DNA of 64,000 bases from Dugong dugon (taxonomy: Eukaryota > Chordata > Mammalia > Sirenia > Dugongidae): assembly GCA_030035585.1 (NCBI GenBank), contig CM057461.1, positions 168,775,624 through 168,839,623 of the forward strand, read 5' to 3'. A model generated the notes under the pieces. The model was not told the DNA's origin and did no database searches. It worked only from the letters and a program-made list of their open reading frames with translations. This document shows positions 10,803-22,295 of the stretch, one piece after another. The stretch's first letter is position 1. Every line of letters begins with the position of its first letter. Position numbers and translations under genes: made by a program.

Positions 10803-11236
10803 TGAGTTATAGATTGACTTGTACCCCCCAAAAAAGATATGTTGAAGTCCTATTAACCCCTGGTACCTGTGAAAGTGACCTTGCTTGGAAATAGTCATTG
10901 AAGACATTATCTGTTAATATGAGATCATTCTGGAGTAGAGTGAGTCCTAATCCAATCTGAGTAGTGTCCTTATAAAAGAGAAGAGACACAGGGAAATGGC
11001 CACATTACTGTAACAGAGTTATGTTGCAGCTGCAAGCCACGAAACGCTTTAGGGCTACTAGAAGCTGGGAGAGACAAGAAAGGGACCTCTCCTAGAACCT
11101 TCAGAGAGAGCACGGTCCTACCAACATCCTGAATTTAGACTTCTAGCTTCCAGAACTATGAGACAATAAATTCCTGTTCTTATAAGCCACCCAGTGTGTA
11201 GTATTTTGTTATAGAAGCCCTAGGAAACTAATACTG
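10803..11236 (+). mobile_element. MLT1-like solo LTR inside L2
   Basis: It has GAGTTATAGATTGACTTGTA, GTGTCCTTATAAAAGAGAAG, CCTTCAGAGAGAGCACGGTC, and the end GTATTTTGTTATAGAAGCCC plus GGAAACTAATAC. L2 sequence resumes on its right side. Confidence 0.85.
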
Positions 11237-11270
11237 CTTGTCTTATTTTTATTACAGCAGTTATGACTAT

Positions 11271-11408
11271 TTGGAGCCCTGGAGGTAGGCAGTTGTAATC
11301 CACCAACCGCTCCTTGGAAACTCTATGGGGCAGTTTCTACTCTGCCCTTTGGGTCACTATGAGTCAGAATTGACTCGATGGCAACAGGGTTTTGTTTTTT
11401 TTTTTGGC
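11271..11408 (+). mobile_element. AfroSINE, short form, internal deletion
   Basis: GGAGCCCTGGAGG is followed directly by TAGGCAGTTGTAATCCACCA. The A-box side of the tRNA head (about 35 bp) is missing, while the B-box side, body and TTTTGTTTTTTTTTTTGG tail are kept. A copy lacking its A box would not be expected to transcribe from its own promoter. Confidence 0.85.
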
Positions 11409-11570
11409 TTGTTTAACACCCATCTCTCCCACTATATGATGTAAGCCCCGTGAGGTGAAGGATTCTTGTGTGTGTTTCACTATTCTTTTTTCCCAGGGCC
11501 TGGATCAAGTTGACACACAGCAGATTCTCAGGAAATATTTGGTGACTTAATAAATATGGAGCAAAAGTAA

Positions 11571-11944
11571 TAACGAATGAGAAAGTGCTAAAGAACCTAA
11601 AAACAAAATTAATTGTTTCAACACTAGAAATGTCTAGTATCAGTGTATTACTCACATTTACTGGCATTAGCAGTCAATCAGAGGAGCTGTCATAAACCCT
11701 CAGAAGGCTTAAACAAATTTCCAGAGTTTGTACGTGTGTACAAAACACACAAGGTATCATTATCATCCTGATTCCGAGTGATCCCACAGTTGGTATTCTC
11801 AGTGTTTGTCTCGGCCTCTGGGGCTTTATTAATATAATTATAGACACAAGTCACTAGTTGGGTGCATAATTGGGTAGATGGGATTATCTATAGAGAACTA
11901 AGCACTAAAAAGTAGGTCAGAGCCAGAGTTGCACAAGGAGTCAA
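11571..11944. other. Unique sequence
   Basis: AT-rich, with no repeat or exon recognised. Confidence 0.4.
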
Positions 11945-12045
11945 CGGGTCCACTCCTTCATTTTACAGATGTGGAAACTGAGGCCTTGGCAGGATAAGGG
12001 ACCTGCCCAAAGCCACCTACATGGCCAGTCTGGAGAGAGATCAGA
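11945..12045 (-). mobile_element. MIR SINE core
   Basis: TTCATTTTACAGATGTGGAA, ACTGAGGCCTTGGCAGG and ACCTGCCCAAAGCCACCTA show the inverted MIR core. Confidence 0.8.
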
Positions 12046-13204
12046 AGACTTCAAAGGAGCAAGTCAGCCCCTTTTGTATAAATGGAAGTTAAGTTCAAAG
12101 GATGTAAAACTAAACAGATCTCTCAGTCAAACCTGTTTCCTTCCCCTTTAAACTGTAGAAATCAGTACCCAAGAGAAAACATCATCAACGGAGACACGCC
12201 ACACAGTGTCATCCAAAGGGAATACGACTACAGAAGCACCCCAACCACAACCCTTAAAATTCCTTCCCACTATTTCAGACAGGATGCACTATCCCGCAAC
12301 AGACCTTTGCCAATACTCTCCCTTTTCTGACCAGAAAGGACCATCATTGGGCCAATCAGAAGGACACTATCAGAGTCTCTCAGATTTGAGGGGAAACCAT
12401 CCCATCCATAACTCAGACAACTCTGAGACATCTGTCTTCTATTGAAGGCATCCTCTGTAATTTCCCAAATGTCCTTTTTCTCAGCTACCTCACCCCCATG
12501 CAAGCCAATTCCCCACCTGGCTTCAGTCTGCTTCTGGTTTTCTCTTCTTGCCCTGGCAGCACGGCCTCCTTCCCTTGTTTCCTACAACCAGTGTCTTCTC
12601 AGAGGCGAGGGAGTCCTTGTCCACTGTGATGCCTCCAGTTGTCTGAGTTGCTGAGAAGCGGCCTGATGCAGCTGGCAGTCACAGAGACACAGGGGAAGAG
12701 AGTCTTTCCTTTATCTGCCGTCACAAGCCTGTCTATATGGTTTGCTTGATTGCTGTCTGTACCCCTTCTCTCTCAACCTAGGGTCATCCTGACAATTTCC
12801 TCACACATAGCTGCCTCATATCTAAATATGCACGGTGAGTGCAGTTCGCCCGTGCCTGCCATGATGGTGTATGATTTCTTCAAGTTGTGATGCAAGGTGA
12901 AGTGGCTTTACCAAATGGTAATGTGCTCCGATGGACACCCCAGAGTACCACTGAACTGATATCCTGGAATCCCATTCTTATAAAGGTTCTGTTGTGTTTC
13001 CATTACTTGGTGCTTTTGAAAACACAAAGTTAGCCTTATGAAGACTGATTAACTCTTCTGTGGTGTTCCAAGCACTCAAGATGCCTCCAATTCCGGTGGC
13101 TTTCACTAGTGCCTAAGGTGATGTGGGCTAAACAGAGAGTTCTCCCCAGGCACGGTTAACAACTCTATGTTGCCCCGATGGCTCATGTTTCTGTCTCCTG
13201 CCGG
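12046..13204. other. Unique sequence, no exon supported
   Basis: About 1.1 kb. Several overlapping open frames occur at 12082-12654 on both strands, none with a known domain. A short processed copy of some transcript cannot be excluded, but there is no poly(A) tract or duplication to support it. Confidence 0.4.
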
Positions 13205-13310
13205 TAAACTCTAAGTCCTTAGAGGGCAGAGACCATGTCTTACTTGTCTTTATATACTCCACACCCAGAGTAGTGTCAAAACATAGTGTTTCATGGAATA
13301 AAAATAAACC
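13205..13310 (+). mobile_element. L2 LINE 3' end
   Basis: AACTCTAAGTCCTTAGAGGG, CAGAGACCATGTCTTACTTG and the AT-rich end match the L2 terminal region. Confidence 0.65.
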
Positions 13311-13501
13311 TCCTTTTTAATTTAAAAAAATCTCTTTATGATGGAAAAATTTGGAAACAAATAGTGTGATGGTTGCATAATATGATGAGCACAATTAATA
13401 TACATCAAGAATGTTGACATGGCAAATGTTTAGTTACATATATGTTTACCACCTAAAAAATCTCTTTGATAAAATAACTCTAAATAGGTTTGCAGCTTTT
13501 G

Positions 13502-13709
13502 CTAGGCGGCTGAGTGGTGCAAACGGTTAAGTGCTCAACTACTAGTGGAAAGATTGGCGGTTCAAACCCACCCAGAGGCGCCTCAGAAGACCGGCCTGGC
13601 AATCTGCTTCCAAAAGATCACAGCCTTGAAAACCCTATGGAGCAGTTCTACTCTGCACACATGGGGTCACCATGAGTCGGAATCAATTTGATGACAACTA
13701 ATAACAGCA
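13502..13709 (+). mobile_element. AfroSINE, long form, with duplication
   Basis: It has GTGGTGCAAACGGTTAAGTG, GGCGGTTCAAACCCACCCAG, GGCGCCTCAGAAGACC and ATGAGTCGGAATCAATTTGA. A 10-bp duplication GCAGCTTTTG lies at 13492-13501 and 13710-13719. Confidence 0.93.
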
Positions 13710-13969
13710 GCAGCTTTTGTTAAGAAATGAATAACAAAAAGATTAAATACAGAGCCTGAATTAAGAAAATCTAGACAACAAGGTACAAATACAGTTTTTC
13801 ATTAAATGCAACTATTATCACTCCTTAGCCCTTCTGTGATAATCTCCCAGCGCTAAGAACATATTCATTAAGCAGATGTATTGAGCACGCTGTTAAATGC
13901 TGGGGATAAATAGATGAAAAGGCCTGGCCATTGCCTGCAAGGTGCTTAAAAGCCAGGGAAGAGACAGGT

Positions 13970-14125
13970 GCTCCTACCTAACTCTCCACACCAGAATGCA
14001 CATCCCATAAGGACAGGAATTTTGGTCAGGTTTTTTTCCCTGCTGTATCTCCAGTGCTTTGAAAAGTTTCAGGCATATGGTGGTCATTTTTAAAATATTT
14101 GACGAATGAATAAATAATGAAAACC
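13970..14125 (+). mobile_element. L2 LINE 3' end
   Basis: CATCCCATAAGGACAGGAAT, CCTGCTGTATCTCCAGTGC and TATTTGACGAATGAATAAAT are the usual L2 terminal landmarks. Confidence 0.7.
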
Positions 14126-14162
14126 TTGCAGGGGATGTCAGGGAAAGCTTCAGAGAATACAT

Positions 14163-14430
14163 TGGTGGTGGTGGTGTTAGGTGCCGTCGAGTTGATTCCA
14201 ATTCATGGTGAGCTCATGTGTGCAGAGTAGAACTGCTCCACAGGGTTTTTAAGGCTGTGACCTTTCAGAAGCAGATTGCCAGGTCTGCACAATGGAATGA
14301 AACCCTGCCCAGTCCTGTACCATTTTCAAGATCATTTGCAGATAAGACCGTTGTGATCCATAGTGTTTTCATTGACTAATTTTCTAGAGGAGATCACTAG
14401 GCCTTTCTTCCCAGAAGACATTAGGTTGAG
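14163..14430 (-). mobile_element. Composite: AfroSINE joined to SINE/RTE chimera
   Basis: From left to right it holds an inverted AfroSINE (14178-14290), an RTE-like piece (AATGGAATGAAACCCTGCCC, 14291-14335), and a body segment TGTGATCCATAGTGTTTTC...GATCACTAGGCCTTTCTTCC. The same order of RTE piece and body occurs at 33.9-34.4 and 52.2-52.5 kb, so the right half is a member of that chimeric family. Confidence 0.75.
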
Positions 14431-14454
14431 CTTATTCTTAAAGAAAAAGTACGA

Positions 14455-14640
14455 ACATCCCAGGTAGACAAGGGGGAGAAGAGGGCATTCTGGGAAGTGA
14501 GGACTGCACGTGGCATGCTGGGTATTGCAGGTGGTATGATTGATGCTGGGAGAGAAGGACATGTAAGTAAGAGTCAAATCATGAAGGACATTTTATGCCA
14601 TGTTGTAGGTGATTGAAGAATTTTGAGAAAAATGTTTGCA
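14455..14640 (+). mobile_element. Ancient mammalian repeat, family unassigned
   Basis: GGGCATTCTGGGAAGTGAGG, then AAATCATGAAGGACATTTTA and TTGAAGAATTTTGAGAAAAA, run in the order of a common old repeat that is better preserved at 37520-38400. I do not assign a family name. Confidence 0.5.
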
Positions 14641-14880
14641 TTCTGTAAAGATGATTGAATTGTGCTCCAGATAAGCAGCACTGTTATCAAAGCTCACCAG
14701 TCCCTACCACTCCCTGAGGCATCAGAAGCCTTTAATCATTTAATACCTGTAGCTACTGCTTTATTTGTGTTTCCATCCAGTCTGCATCATTCCTGCTGAG
14801 AAACTTCCTTAATCTCTCCTACCCTAACCTCCCTCTCAAGCCCATCCTTCCTGAACTATATTCCTATCGTGGCAAAGAGG

Positions 14881-15100
14881 AGCCCCTGGGTGATGCAAAT
14901 TGTTAAGTGCTGGGCTACTAACTGAAAGGTTGGCAGTTGGCACATTCAAACCAACCCAAAGGCACCTTGGAAGAAAGGCCTGGAGATCTGCTTTCAAAAG
15001 GTCACAGTCATGAAAATCCAGTCGAGAGCAGTTCCACTCTGAAACACATGGGATTGCCATGAGTCAGAATCGATGGGACTGCAACTGGTTTGGTTTTAAA
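14881..15100 (+). mobile_element. AfroSINE, long form, with duplication
   Basis: It begins AGCCCCTGGGTGATGCAAAT and has the full body through GGTTTGGTTTTA. A 9-bp duplication GGCAAAGAG lies at 14871-14879 and 15101-15109. A short extra segment (GGCACATTC) interrupts the B-box region. Confidence 0.93.
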
Positions 15101-15429
15101 GGCAAAGAGAAATAAAATGAAGAGAGACGTGTATGAATCCACAGATGGTCTTTTTGCACTCATGGGATTTCTCTTTCAGCTAGCTTTCGCATCACTCCCT
15201 TTTAAGCTCTCTCAATCAGTCCCTGTTTGGATTCTCCTGGAAGAAACCCGGAGACAAGAACTTAAGAGCAAATAGGTTATTGGAAATGATCCCAGGAAGA
15301 ATAAGTGAGGGAGCAGAGCGCAGAAGGGAGAACAAACAATAAAGGGGAGCTGATAAGTGAGTTACCGCTGTGGGAGCCTGGGACTTGATCCCACTAAAGA
15401 ACTGTGTAAGATGCACCTCAGAATTGTTC
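15101..15429. other. Unique sequence
   Basis: No exon is recognised. It contains an ATCCCAGGAAGAATAAGTGAGG stretch that recalls old repeat ends, but the match is too weak to name. Confidence 0.35.
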
Positions 15430-15740
15430 CCCAAAGGACAAATATCGTCTGACCCCACTTATAGGAAATATCTAGAACAGGCAAGTGTATGGAGACCAAA
15501 GTTCATCAGTGGTTGTCAGAGGCAGGCTGGAGGGAGGGGGAGAGGAGGACTCAGTGACTAGGGGACACTGAGCTTCTTTTACAGGTGATGGAACAATTTG
15601 AGTGTACCGATACAAGTGATGGTTGAGCAACATGTAAATATACTTAATGTCACTAAACTGTATGTGTGAAGATTGTTGAAACAGCAAATGTTTTTACATA
15701 AATATTTACCACAATTAAATTTTAAATTTTTAAAAAACTG
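15430..15740 (+). mobile_element. Ancient L1 3' UTR end
   Basis: TTCATCAGTGGTTGTCAGAG, then CAAGTGATGGTTGAGCAACA, CTTAATGTCACTAAACTGTA and TATTTACCACAATTAAATTT are the terminal L1 landmarks in forward orientation. Confidence 0.85.
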
Positions 15741-16059
15741 TAAAAAATAAATAATGAATACCCCAGAGGGCCAAGGAATCTGGGGTATTTATCCACCAAT
15801 TCCTCACCCTCATTGGTTAAGAATTACCCCAGGGCACTAAATCCTAGGTACTTCTGGTCTGCCCTGTGCTCTAGTCTACAAAGCCCTAATCCAGAAAAGC
15901 AGAGAGAGATGGGCCTTTGCGGTAGGAAGCTGTCAGCCTACATAGGAAATGCCTCTACAGCTGCAGGTGGACTCAGAAGAGGACCAAGAGGGTAAGGGGC
16001 AGGGCATCAGCAGCACCCACTCCCCACCTGCCCCGCTAGAGGTTAATTTCCCTTTTAAA
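15741..16059. other. Unique sequence
   Basis: No recognised exon. Open frames at 15813-16389 read through repeats and a poly-G tract, so they are not coding. Confidence 0.4.
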
Positions 16060-16565
16060 AGTCTGTGGCGGAGACAATATTATGTGTTCACCATAACATC
16101 TCCTCTTCGTGGGCACACGGGAAGACTACATGTCACAGGCTCCCTTGTAGTTAAGTCACCTTACTCACAGTTAAGTTGTGGGGGGGGGGGGGGGCGGGAC
16201 ACTGCCAGACTTAGCTCTGCCCAGCAGAATATGGACAGAAGAGATGTCGCCTTCAGGCCTGGCCTTAAAAACATCCCATGCAACCCTTGCAATCTCTCTT
16301 CTCCTTCGGTGACTAATTTGTTACAGAGTCAGAAACGAGTCGATAGCAATGGGTTGGGTTTTGGTCAATTTATGTGTTTAAGATGGTAGGAACACAATAT
16401 GGAAGGAGATTTTATCACTACCTTACTGCTTGGAGAAGCCCACCAAGGAAAGCCACTCAAATCACACGGGACCGTGACATGGATGAGAAATAAACAGTTG
16501 TAGTTAGCGTCTAAGATTTGGAGGTTTGTTTGTTAGCGCAGTAGAGCCTAGCCTATCCTGACTAA
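16060..16565 (+). mobile_element. Ancient repeat with AfroSINE tail fragment inside
   Basis: The end GGATGAGAAATAAACAG, then TTAGCGCAGTAGAGCCTAGC and CTATCCTGACTAATAC, has the look of an old LTR-type or L1-related 3' end. A 38-bp piece at 16325-16362 (GAGTCAGAAACGAGTCGATA) is the terminal part of an AfroSINE and must be a later event. Confidence 0.5.
16180..16194 (+). repeat. Poly-G tract (G15)
   Basis: Fifteen consecutive Gs are followed by CGGG. Long G runs can form quadruplexes and are length-unstable. Confidence 0.95.
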
Positions 16566-18929
16566 TACAAAGTCTAGTTCAACTAAGCATTATCAGTAAA
16601 ACCTGCAAAAGCCAGAACCTGTGTAAGGCAGAAACCGGTCAGAGAAGGAAAACTCAAATATTTTCCACTACAATGAGCGATAGAAAAGTGGTAAGACTGC
16701 ACCCGGTCAAGGAGAAAAACTCGCAAGACCTAGAAAAACAAGGCAGTCTCATCAAGTTCCGGCTCTCACACGTTTCACTGTATATATTTTCTCTCTGCTG
16801 AGAATCTCTGTGTGTGCCGGCAATACACTTCTTTTCTCCTCTCCTCTTCACAACTTGAAGAAAATCGTTCAATAAAATTTTAGGAATAAAATAGTATGCT
16901 TCAATTTCAAGGAATAAATATGTTTGGCTGAGTGATATTCTTGCAGTTTGCAATGAACCTATGATGCTCAGCTGATATAATAGACCTATTAGCCCCTGTT
17001 CGCTTTCAGACATCCACTTTGGGAGTAGGGTTCAAGTGCCCATCCCCCTCCCCCCCTTCCCCTTAACAGATCTAGGGAAACCACCCATTACAGCTAAAAT
17101 GCCTTGCCTCAGGGTCAGAGGATGACATCCTGGAGGGCCATTTGCAATGATTATGTAATTAATGTTATCATGATATATAACTACATGTAATGGTTTTCAT
17201 CCACAGAGACCTTTTCTTCCTAGTCTATTCCTCAAAGTAAGGTAGCTGCTTGGTCTACTTCCGTGACACTCAAGAGCATCCTTTGGCAATACTTTTTGTG
17301 AGTTTTGTTGAACATACGAAGCCTTTTCTTTGAGACACTTGGCTCCGGGAAGTTTTTGAACTAGGTGTTTGGTTCTACATCACCTCCACAATCTTTAAAG
17401 GCATCGGCTTACACACACACACATGATCACGAGCCACAAAGTAATGGCCATTGACGTCTCCCAAAGTCAACACTGAGATTTATTGACTGAGAAGGACATA
17501 ACTGACCGAAGCTTCACCCAGCTCAGTATTTGCCTAGAGACATCAATCTTGACACCAACCCAAACTGAAAGTCAATGGATATGTATTGTTACATACTCTC
17601 TTTTGGCAAAAGCAATCAATTGGGTATGGATTTTGAAATAATTTCATTTTGATTGGAGTGTGGAGCTAGCTTGACAGGGCAGTCGGAAAATAAAGGGTGG
17701 AAAGCATGATTGGAACAGTTGCTCCTTGTAATCCCATAGTTAAATCTGGTGCTGTGAGCAGCACTTAAAAAAGAAAAAAGACCCTGTCATGTATCAGGCA
17801 TCCAGAGGGCTGCTTTATGTGAGATGATGTCATCATAATGGCAGAGTGTGTTAAGTCCTCTGTGAATCCCCACAGGGTATTTGTCCTGCATGAGAATCAA
17901 TTATGGAAAAGATAAATGGTACATTAGAAGTGTCTTTTGGCATATATTTCACTTCTGATATACGCTGTTCTGCTGAGCAACAAACGATTTAGATAAACCT
18001 CAAGGTCATGTTTGTACCAGAGAGATGTTTTTCATTAGCCAGAGTGACCATCCTGATAACAGAAACAGCAGCTTGTGGAAAATTTTAAAACTCCCCTCCC
18101 CCTCATCGGGAGCTGTCCATGCCACCTACCTGGGCTGCCAGGATCAGGCTGAGTGCCCTGGATGCTCACGAAAGCACATTAGTATCAGGACCGAGGGAGA
18201 GTGATGTCTTTGTCATAGTCGCGTGATTACAGCCCTTCTGAGACCACTGGGTGATTATTGTCACAAACTGTAGTTACACTTCAGGGAGGGACCCTGGAGA
18301 GTACATTTCCCTAGATCAATTTTTTGTCAATCACGAATCTAAAAACCAGCTAAGTTGTGATTTATTTTCCCCCTTCAGAGCCTGTGGTCTGTATTGATCT
18401 TCCCATTGTGGTCAAGACTCTTGTTTTTCCTTAGGCTTCTTTGTAATCCCACCAAGAGGGTGAGTATGTGCGAGTCTCCCATTTTCTCCCTTTGGAACAC
18501 CATGAAGTCCACTTCCTTGTCACTGGGGTCCTCAGACTGATTGCACTGAGAGGTCTCACTGCCTGTCACCACACCCAGTGAGTGCTACCACGGCCCAGCC
18601 TCAGTGTGTGGTGGCATCACCCATTCTAAAAAACTCTCTTCCTTATGTCATACAGCCCAGTGCCTCCAATAGGTTCTAACTTCAGGCACTCTCCTCCCAG
18701 GACCTCCTTACAGCTTCGAAGTCCTATGAGTTCCACCCTGCTCCATGTTTTTATTCTGGAGCCTTAAGTATTCCTAGGGCACTCAGGTACCTCCCCTGTA
18801 AAAAGTTGTCCTACAGATTTTTATAAAGGGAAATTCAAGTCTTCTCTCAGAGTCTTACAGTAGGAAGCTGTCCCTACTCCCTAAACCTGGGGTGCCTTGT
18901 CTGTTCTTCTATAGCTCACTGTAAATACA
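16566..18929. other. SINE-free unique block, possible conserved elements
   Basis: About 2.3 kb holds no recognisable interspersed repeat. It has AT-rich words such as ATGATTATGTAATTAATG (17147-17164) and a GC-richer segment around 18090-18200. No exon is supported. Confidence 0.4.
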
Positions 18930-19310
18930 GAGAGCCCACATTATAATCACCTGGTTATTTATCATCTCTCTTGCCTTAAATGGGTCCCTAGGTGGTGCAA
19001 ACAATTTGTATTCGACTGCCAACCTAAAGGTGGGCAGTTAAAACCTACCCAGCAGTACCAGAGAAGAAAAGGTCTGGCAATCTGCTTCTGTTAAGATTAC
19101 AGCCAAGAAAACCTTATGGAGCAGTTCCAATCTGTAACATATGGAGTCGCCATGAGTTGGAATCAACTGAACTGCAATGAACAATGACTTGCCTTAAACA
19201 GTGAGCAAGCACCATGAGAGACCATTTCTATCTTGCATACCATCACATTACCAATGACAAGCATCGTGCCTGCCACATAGGAGTCACTCAGCAAGTATAT
19301 CAGGAATAAA
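18930..19310 (+). mobile_element. L2 LINE 3' part split by AfroSINE
   Basis: L2-like sequence lies on both sides of an AfroSINE. The right side (19199-19310) has CATCGTGCCTGCCACATAGG and AGTCACTCAGCAAGTATATC, the L2 end region. Confidence 0.6.
18981..19187 (+). mobile_element. AfroSINE, long form, with duplication
   Basis: It begins TGGGTCCCTAGGTGGTGCAA and ends GGAATCAACTGAACTGCAA plus a short tail. A perfect 11-bp duplication CTTGCCTTAAA lies at 18970-18980 and 19188-19198. Confidence 0.93.
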
Positions 19311-19884
19311 CAAAGAAAAAATCTTAGGATAAAGTGCCTATGCCTATGCTTTTCTACTGAGGTCTATTACGGTTGGAGTAAGACTTTAAGAGACTAGCTT
19401 CCATTTTCCCCATCTCTCAGAGTACAAGCAACAGAGTCTCAGCAAAAAGTGAGAACCAAAAACCAACAAACAAAAAAAGTAAGGACCACTTTGGGACCTA
19501 GAATCTCAGGCCTGTTCACTGTCTCTGGCCTGTGTAGGGTATGCATCTAGACTAAACAAATAGAAGGCAATGGGCCGTAAGGGTTACTGGTTCCAGGCCA
19601 ATGTACACTGCTATCTTGCCTATGAATTTTTTTCCCCTTCTTTCTATGGAGAACATGAACCTGACCAAGGAGGAGGTGAGTAAAAGGGTGGGAAACTATT
19701 CTAAATCACAGGTACACTGGCATAGAGAACCTGACCCTCTATCCCCCAGTGCTGGGGTGGAGGTTCCTTATCTGCACAGAGTTGCTCTATTAGCACAGAC
19801 CACACTGCATTGTGACCACCTGGTTATTTCTCTTCTCCTTGCTTTCACCCAGGTATAACCAGCTGATGCACTAAGGCTGAGGTG
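19311..19884. other. Unique sequence
   Basis: No exon or repeat is recognised, apart from A-rich stretches near 19460-19480. Confidence 0.4.
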
Positions 19885-20215
19885 CTTTTTTAACAGTTTT
19901 ATTGAGCTATAAATAACATACAATAAACTGCACATATTTGAAGTGTACAGTTTAATGTTTCGACATATGTATACACCCACAAAAGCGTCACCACAGTCTA
20001 GATAATTCACATATTCATCACCACCAAAAGTGTCCCCCATGCCCCTTTAATATCCCTCCCTCCTCCCAGCCTCTCCCCTTCTCAAGCAACCACTGATCTG
20101 CTTTCTGTCAATACAGATTATTTTGCATTTTCTATGGTTTTATATAAATGGAATCATACAGTGTGTACTCTTTTTGACTAATTATTTTGTGCTTCATTCA
20201 TGTTGTTGTACATAG
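19885..20215 (-). mobile_element. Ancient L1 3' UTR end
   Basis: CAGTTTTATTGAGCTATAAA, CATATTTGAAGTGTACAGTT, then CTTTCTGTCAATACAGATTA and TATAAATGGAATCATACAGT run in the inverted L1 order. Confidence 0.85.
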
Positions 20216-20861
20216 CTAAAGTTTATTTAAAAGTAAGGTTTTTGTGAATCTATCCTAAAAGCTTGGGGGCTTCCTAAAAATTGAAAATGACTGAATTCTT
20301 GGGATGTATCATAACACAGACTGCCTAGATTTGTTCTAGAGTAAGCGATCCTGCTATCAGCAGGAAACCCACCAACAAGGAAAACTCAGAAGGGAAAAGA
20401 GGCAAACAAACAGAGATACACAGCAAAGAGAACAGAGAGAAGAAACTGGAAACATCTCCTGAATTTCCTTCTGTCCGTAACTCTCTCCCCCACAGAGCTT
20501 CCCAAGATCCACTGCCACTAATTTACCCCAATCTTTCAAAGAAGGTATCTTCACTTCCCTCTTCTTCCGAATAGCCCACTTCCACTATAAATAAAGCCTT
20601 TTGTTTTTATCACCTGCCTTTAGCTAAGCAAGAGAAAGAGTGAAATTGCCTCCCACTCAAAGCATCTCAGTGGAAACTCCACCAATTTCAGATGAAATTC
20701 TGTATTTAGAATGTTGAATCTGCTGTGATTTGAGACAAGTCTTTCCTTTTCAAACTCCCACGTAAAAGTGTCAGAGCCTGGCTTCATCCTCCTTCTCCAC
20801 CGTATCTCTGAGACATCAACCCAACAAGGGAATACTAGCCATTAGTTATAAAGTAAGCTTA
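20216..20861. other. Unique sequence
   Basis: Purine-rich stretch at 20390-20450. No repeat or exon is recognised. Confidence 0.4.
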
Positions 20862-20940
20862 ACCCTATGGGGCAGTTCTACTCTGTCCTATATGGTTGTT
20901 ACGAGTTGGAAAAGGGTTTGGTTTGGTTTTTTTTTTTTAA
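20862..20940 (+). mobile_element. AfroSINE 3' fragment
   Basis: ACCCTATGGGGCAGTTCTAC through the tail TTTGGTTTGG and T11. The head is absent, so it is a 5'-truncated copy. Confidence 0.85.
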
Positions 20941-21754
20941 ATCTCAATATGTTATTGGATAGCTAAGGACTGATGTTTTTTTCAGGTTGGAAGCCTCTTT
21001 TGAGTCTTTTTGTAATGAAAAATCTACACAGATAACCTTCACTTCGTTATGACAATTTAGCCATGTCAACTTGTAGGCTGCTGTTTTTCCAGCACCTCAA
21101 TACTTTTATCCTAGAATGGCTTGCTCTTATGCCCCCATGTCCCTTCTGAAACCCTTAAGTGGGTAAAGTCCTCCCTCTTTACCTTGTGCAGGTACAGGCA
21201 CCTAAATCCCAGAAGGCTGACTGCAGTGAGGGTGCCAACCTTCAACAAGCTTGGCGAGAGAGATTTGTTTTGTAAAAAGTCCACTTATCCTCTGTGTTTT
21301 TTTCAGGCCTGCTGGCATAACTTACCTATTTAATGGGCACACTTTAATGCATTAAATAGCACAGATTCCAAAGCTGTGGTTGAAGGCAGGGCAAAACGAT
21401 TCCCTTGTAGATAAAGAAGGTGCCGCTCCAATTACTGTAAAACCTGGCCACGAATTACCAGGCTCTGAGTAATACTTCATCCAGACTGGTCATGAGTGTC
21501 TGGCCATTCTTTTACCCAACACCTTGCAAGTAGAGGGCTCTTTTTACCTCCCACCCCACTAAGCAACCTGTGCCAAAAATTTGCTCATGTTTCTAGCAGG
21601 AGATTTAATTACCTGTGACTTAATTGGCCACACCGTAGCTGTGTAGAGCAGCAGGTATTCTGAGTCTTCAAGGACAGGACCCTTCTCCACCAGGCCCTGA
21701 CCTGGCTTTCCCATTTTATTGCTTATGTCCCTCAAACCCTCTGTCCCTTAGATC
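20941..21754. other. Unique sequence with homeodomain-like words
   Basis: Around 21600-21640, TTTAATTACCTG and CTTAATTGGCC stand close together in repeat-free sequence. No exon is recognised. Confidence 0.35.
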
Positions 21755-22275
21755 ACACTGTTTCCTTTACCTGGAGTGTAGGCCCAGCCCTCACCTCATC
21801 ATCTCTGCCCATCCAACATCTGTCCCTCCTCAAAGTCTAAACCCGAATGCCACCTCACCCTTAGTGCTTCCCCTAATCCCCCTAGACAAAAGTGGTTCCT
21901 TCTCCTTTTCTCTTCTTAAAGCACTTAGCTTGTTCCGTAGATATGGAAGTGGCCAGATTGCGCCTTGGCTGTAGCTGCAGAGGTCAAGAGGTGCATCACG
22001 GTGCAGCCAGCACGTTAAAGCACTTCTCCAGGGCAGGCACTCGGCTCTCACTTGGATTATCCTACTTGATTTGCAAAGAAATGTCTGAGTCCCTAACAAG
22101 TCATTTAACTTGTCTAAGATAACAGAAATAAGAAGCCATAGAACCAAAATTTGTACCTGAAGCAGTCACAGTCTGACCTCAAGACTCTTGTACTTAACCA
22201 AAATACTTGGAGTGTAAGCTCTTAAGGAAAAGAACTTCTCTATAATCCTTATAATGTGCCTTCTAGTGTGCAGCA
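21755..22275 (+). mobile_element. L2 LINE pieces with MIR-like interruption
   Basis: 21755-21960 (TTTCCTTTACCTGGAGTGTA, AATGCCACCTCACCCTTAGT) and 22180-22275 (GGAGTGTAAGCTCTTAAGGA) are in L2 order. The segment 22060-22160 between them resembles an inverted MIR core (AAGTCATTTAACTTGTCTAAG). All are heavily decayed. Confidence 0.5.
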
Positions 22276-22295
22276 GTCTCACACACACACTAAAC

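Larger units (their letters stand above)
10680..11570 (+). mobile_element. L2 LINE 3' part carrying two later insertions
   Basis: L2 sequence appears in three pieces in the right order: 10680-10800 (GCTCTGATGTCACCTCCTCA), 11237-11270 (GCTTGTCTTATTTTTATTAC) and 11409-11570 (GTAAGCCCCGTGAGGTGAAG, then AATATTTGGTGACTTAATAA). An MLT1 LTR and an internally deleted AfroSINE separate the pieces. Confidence 0.75.
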
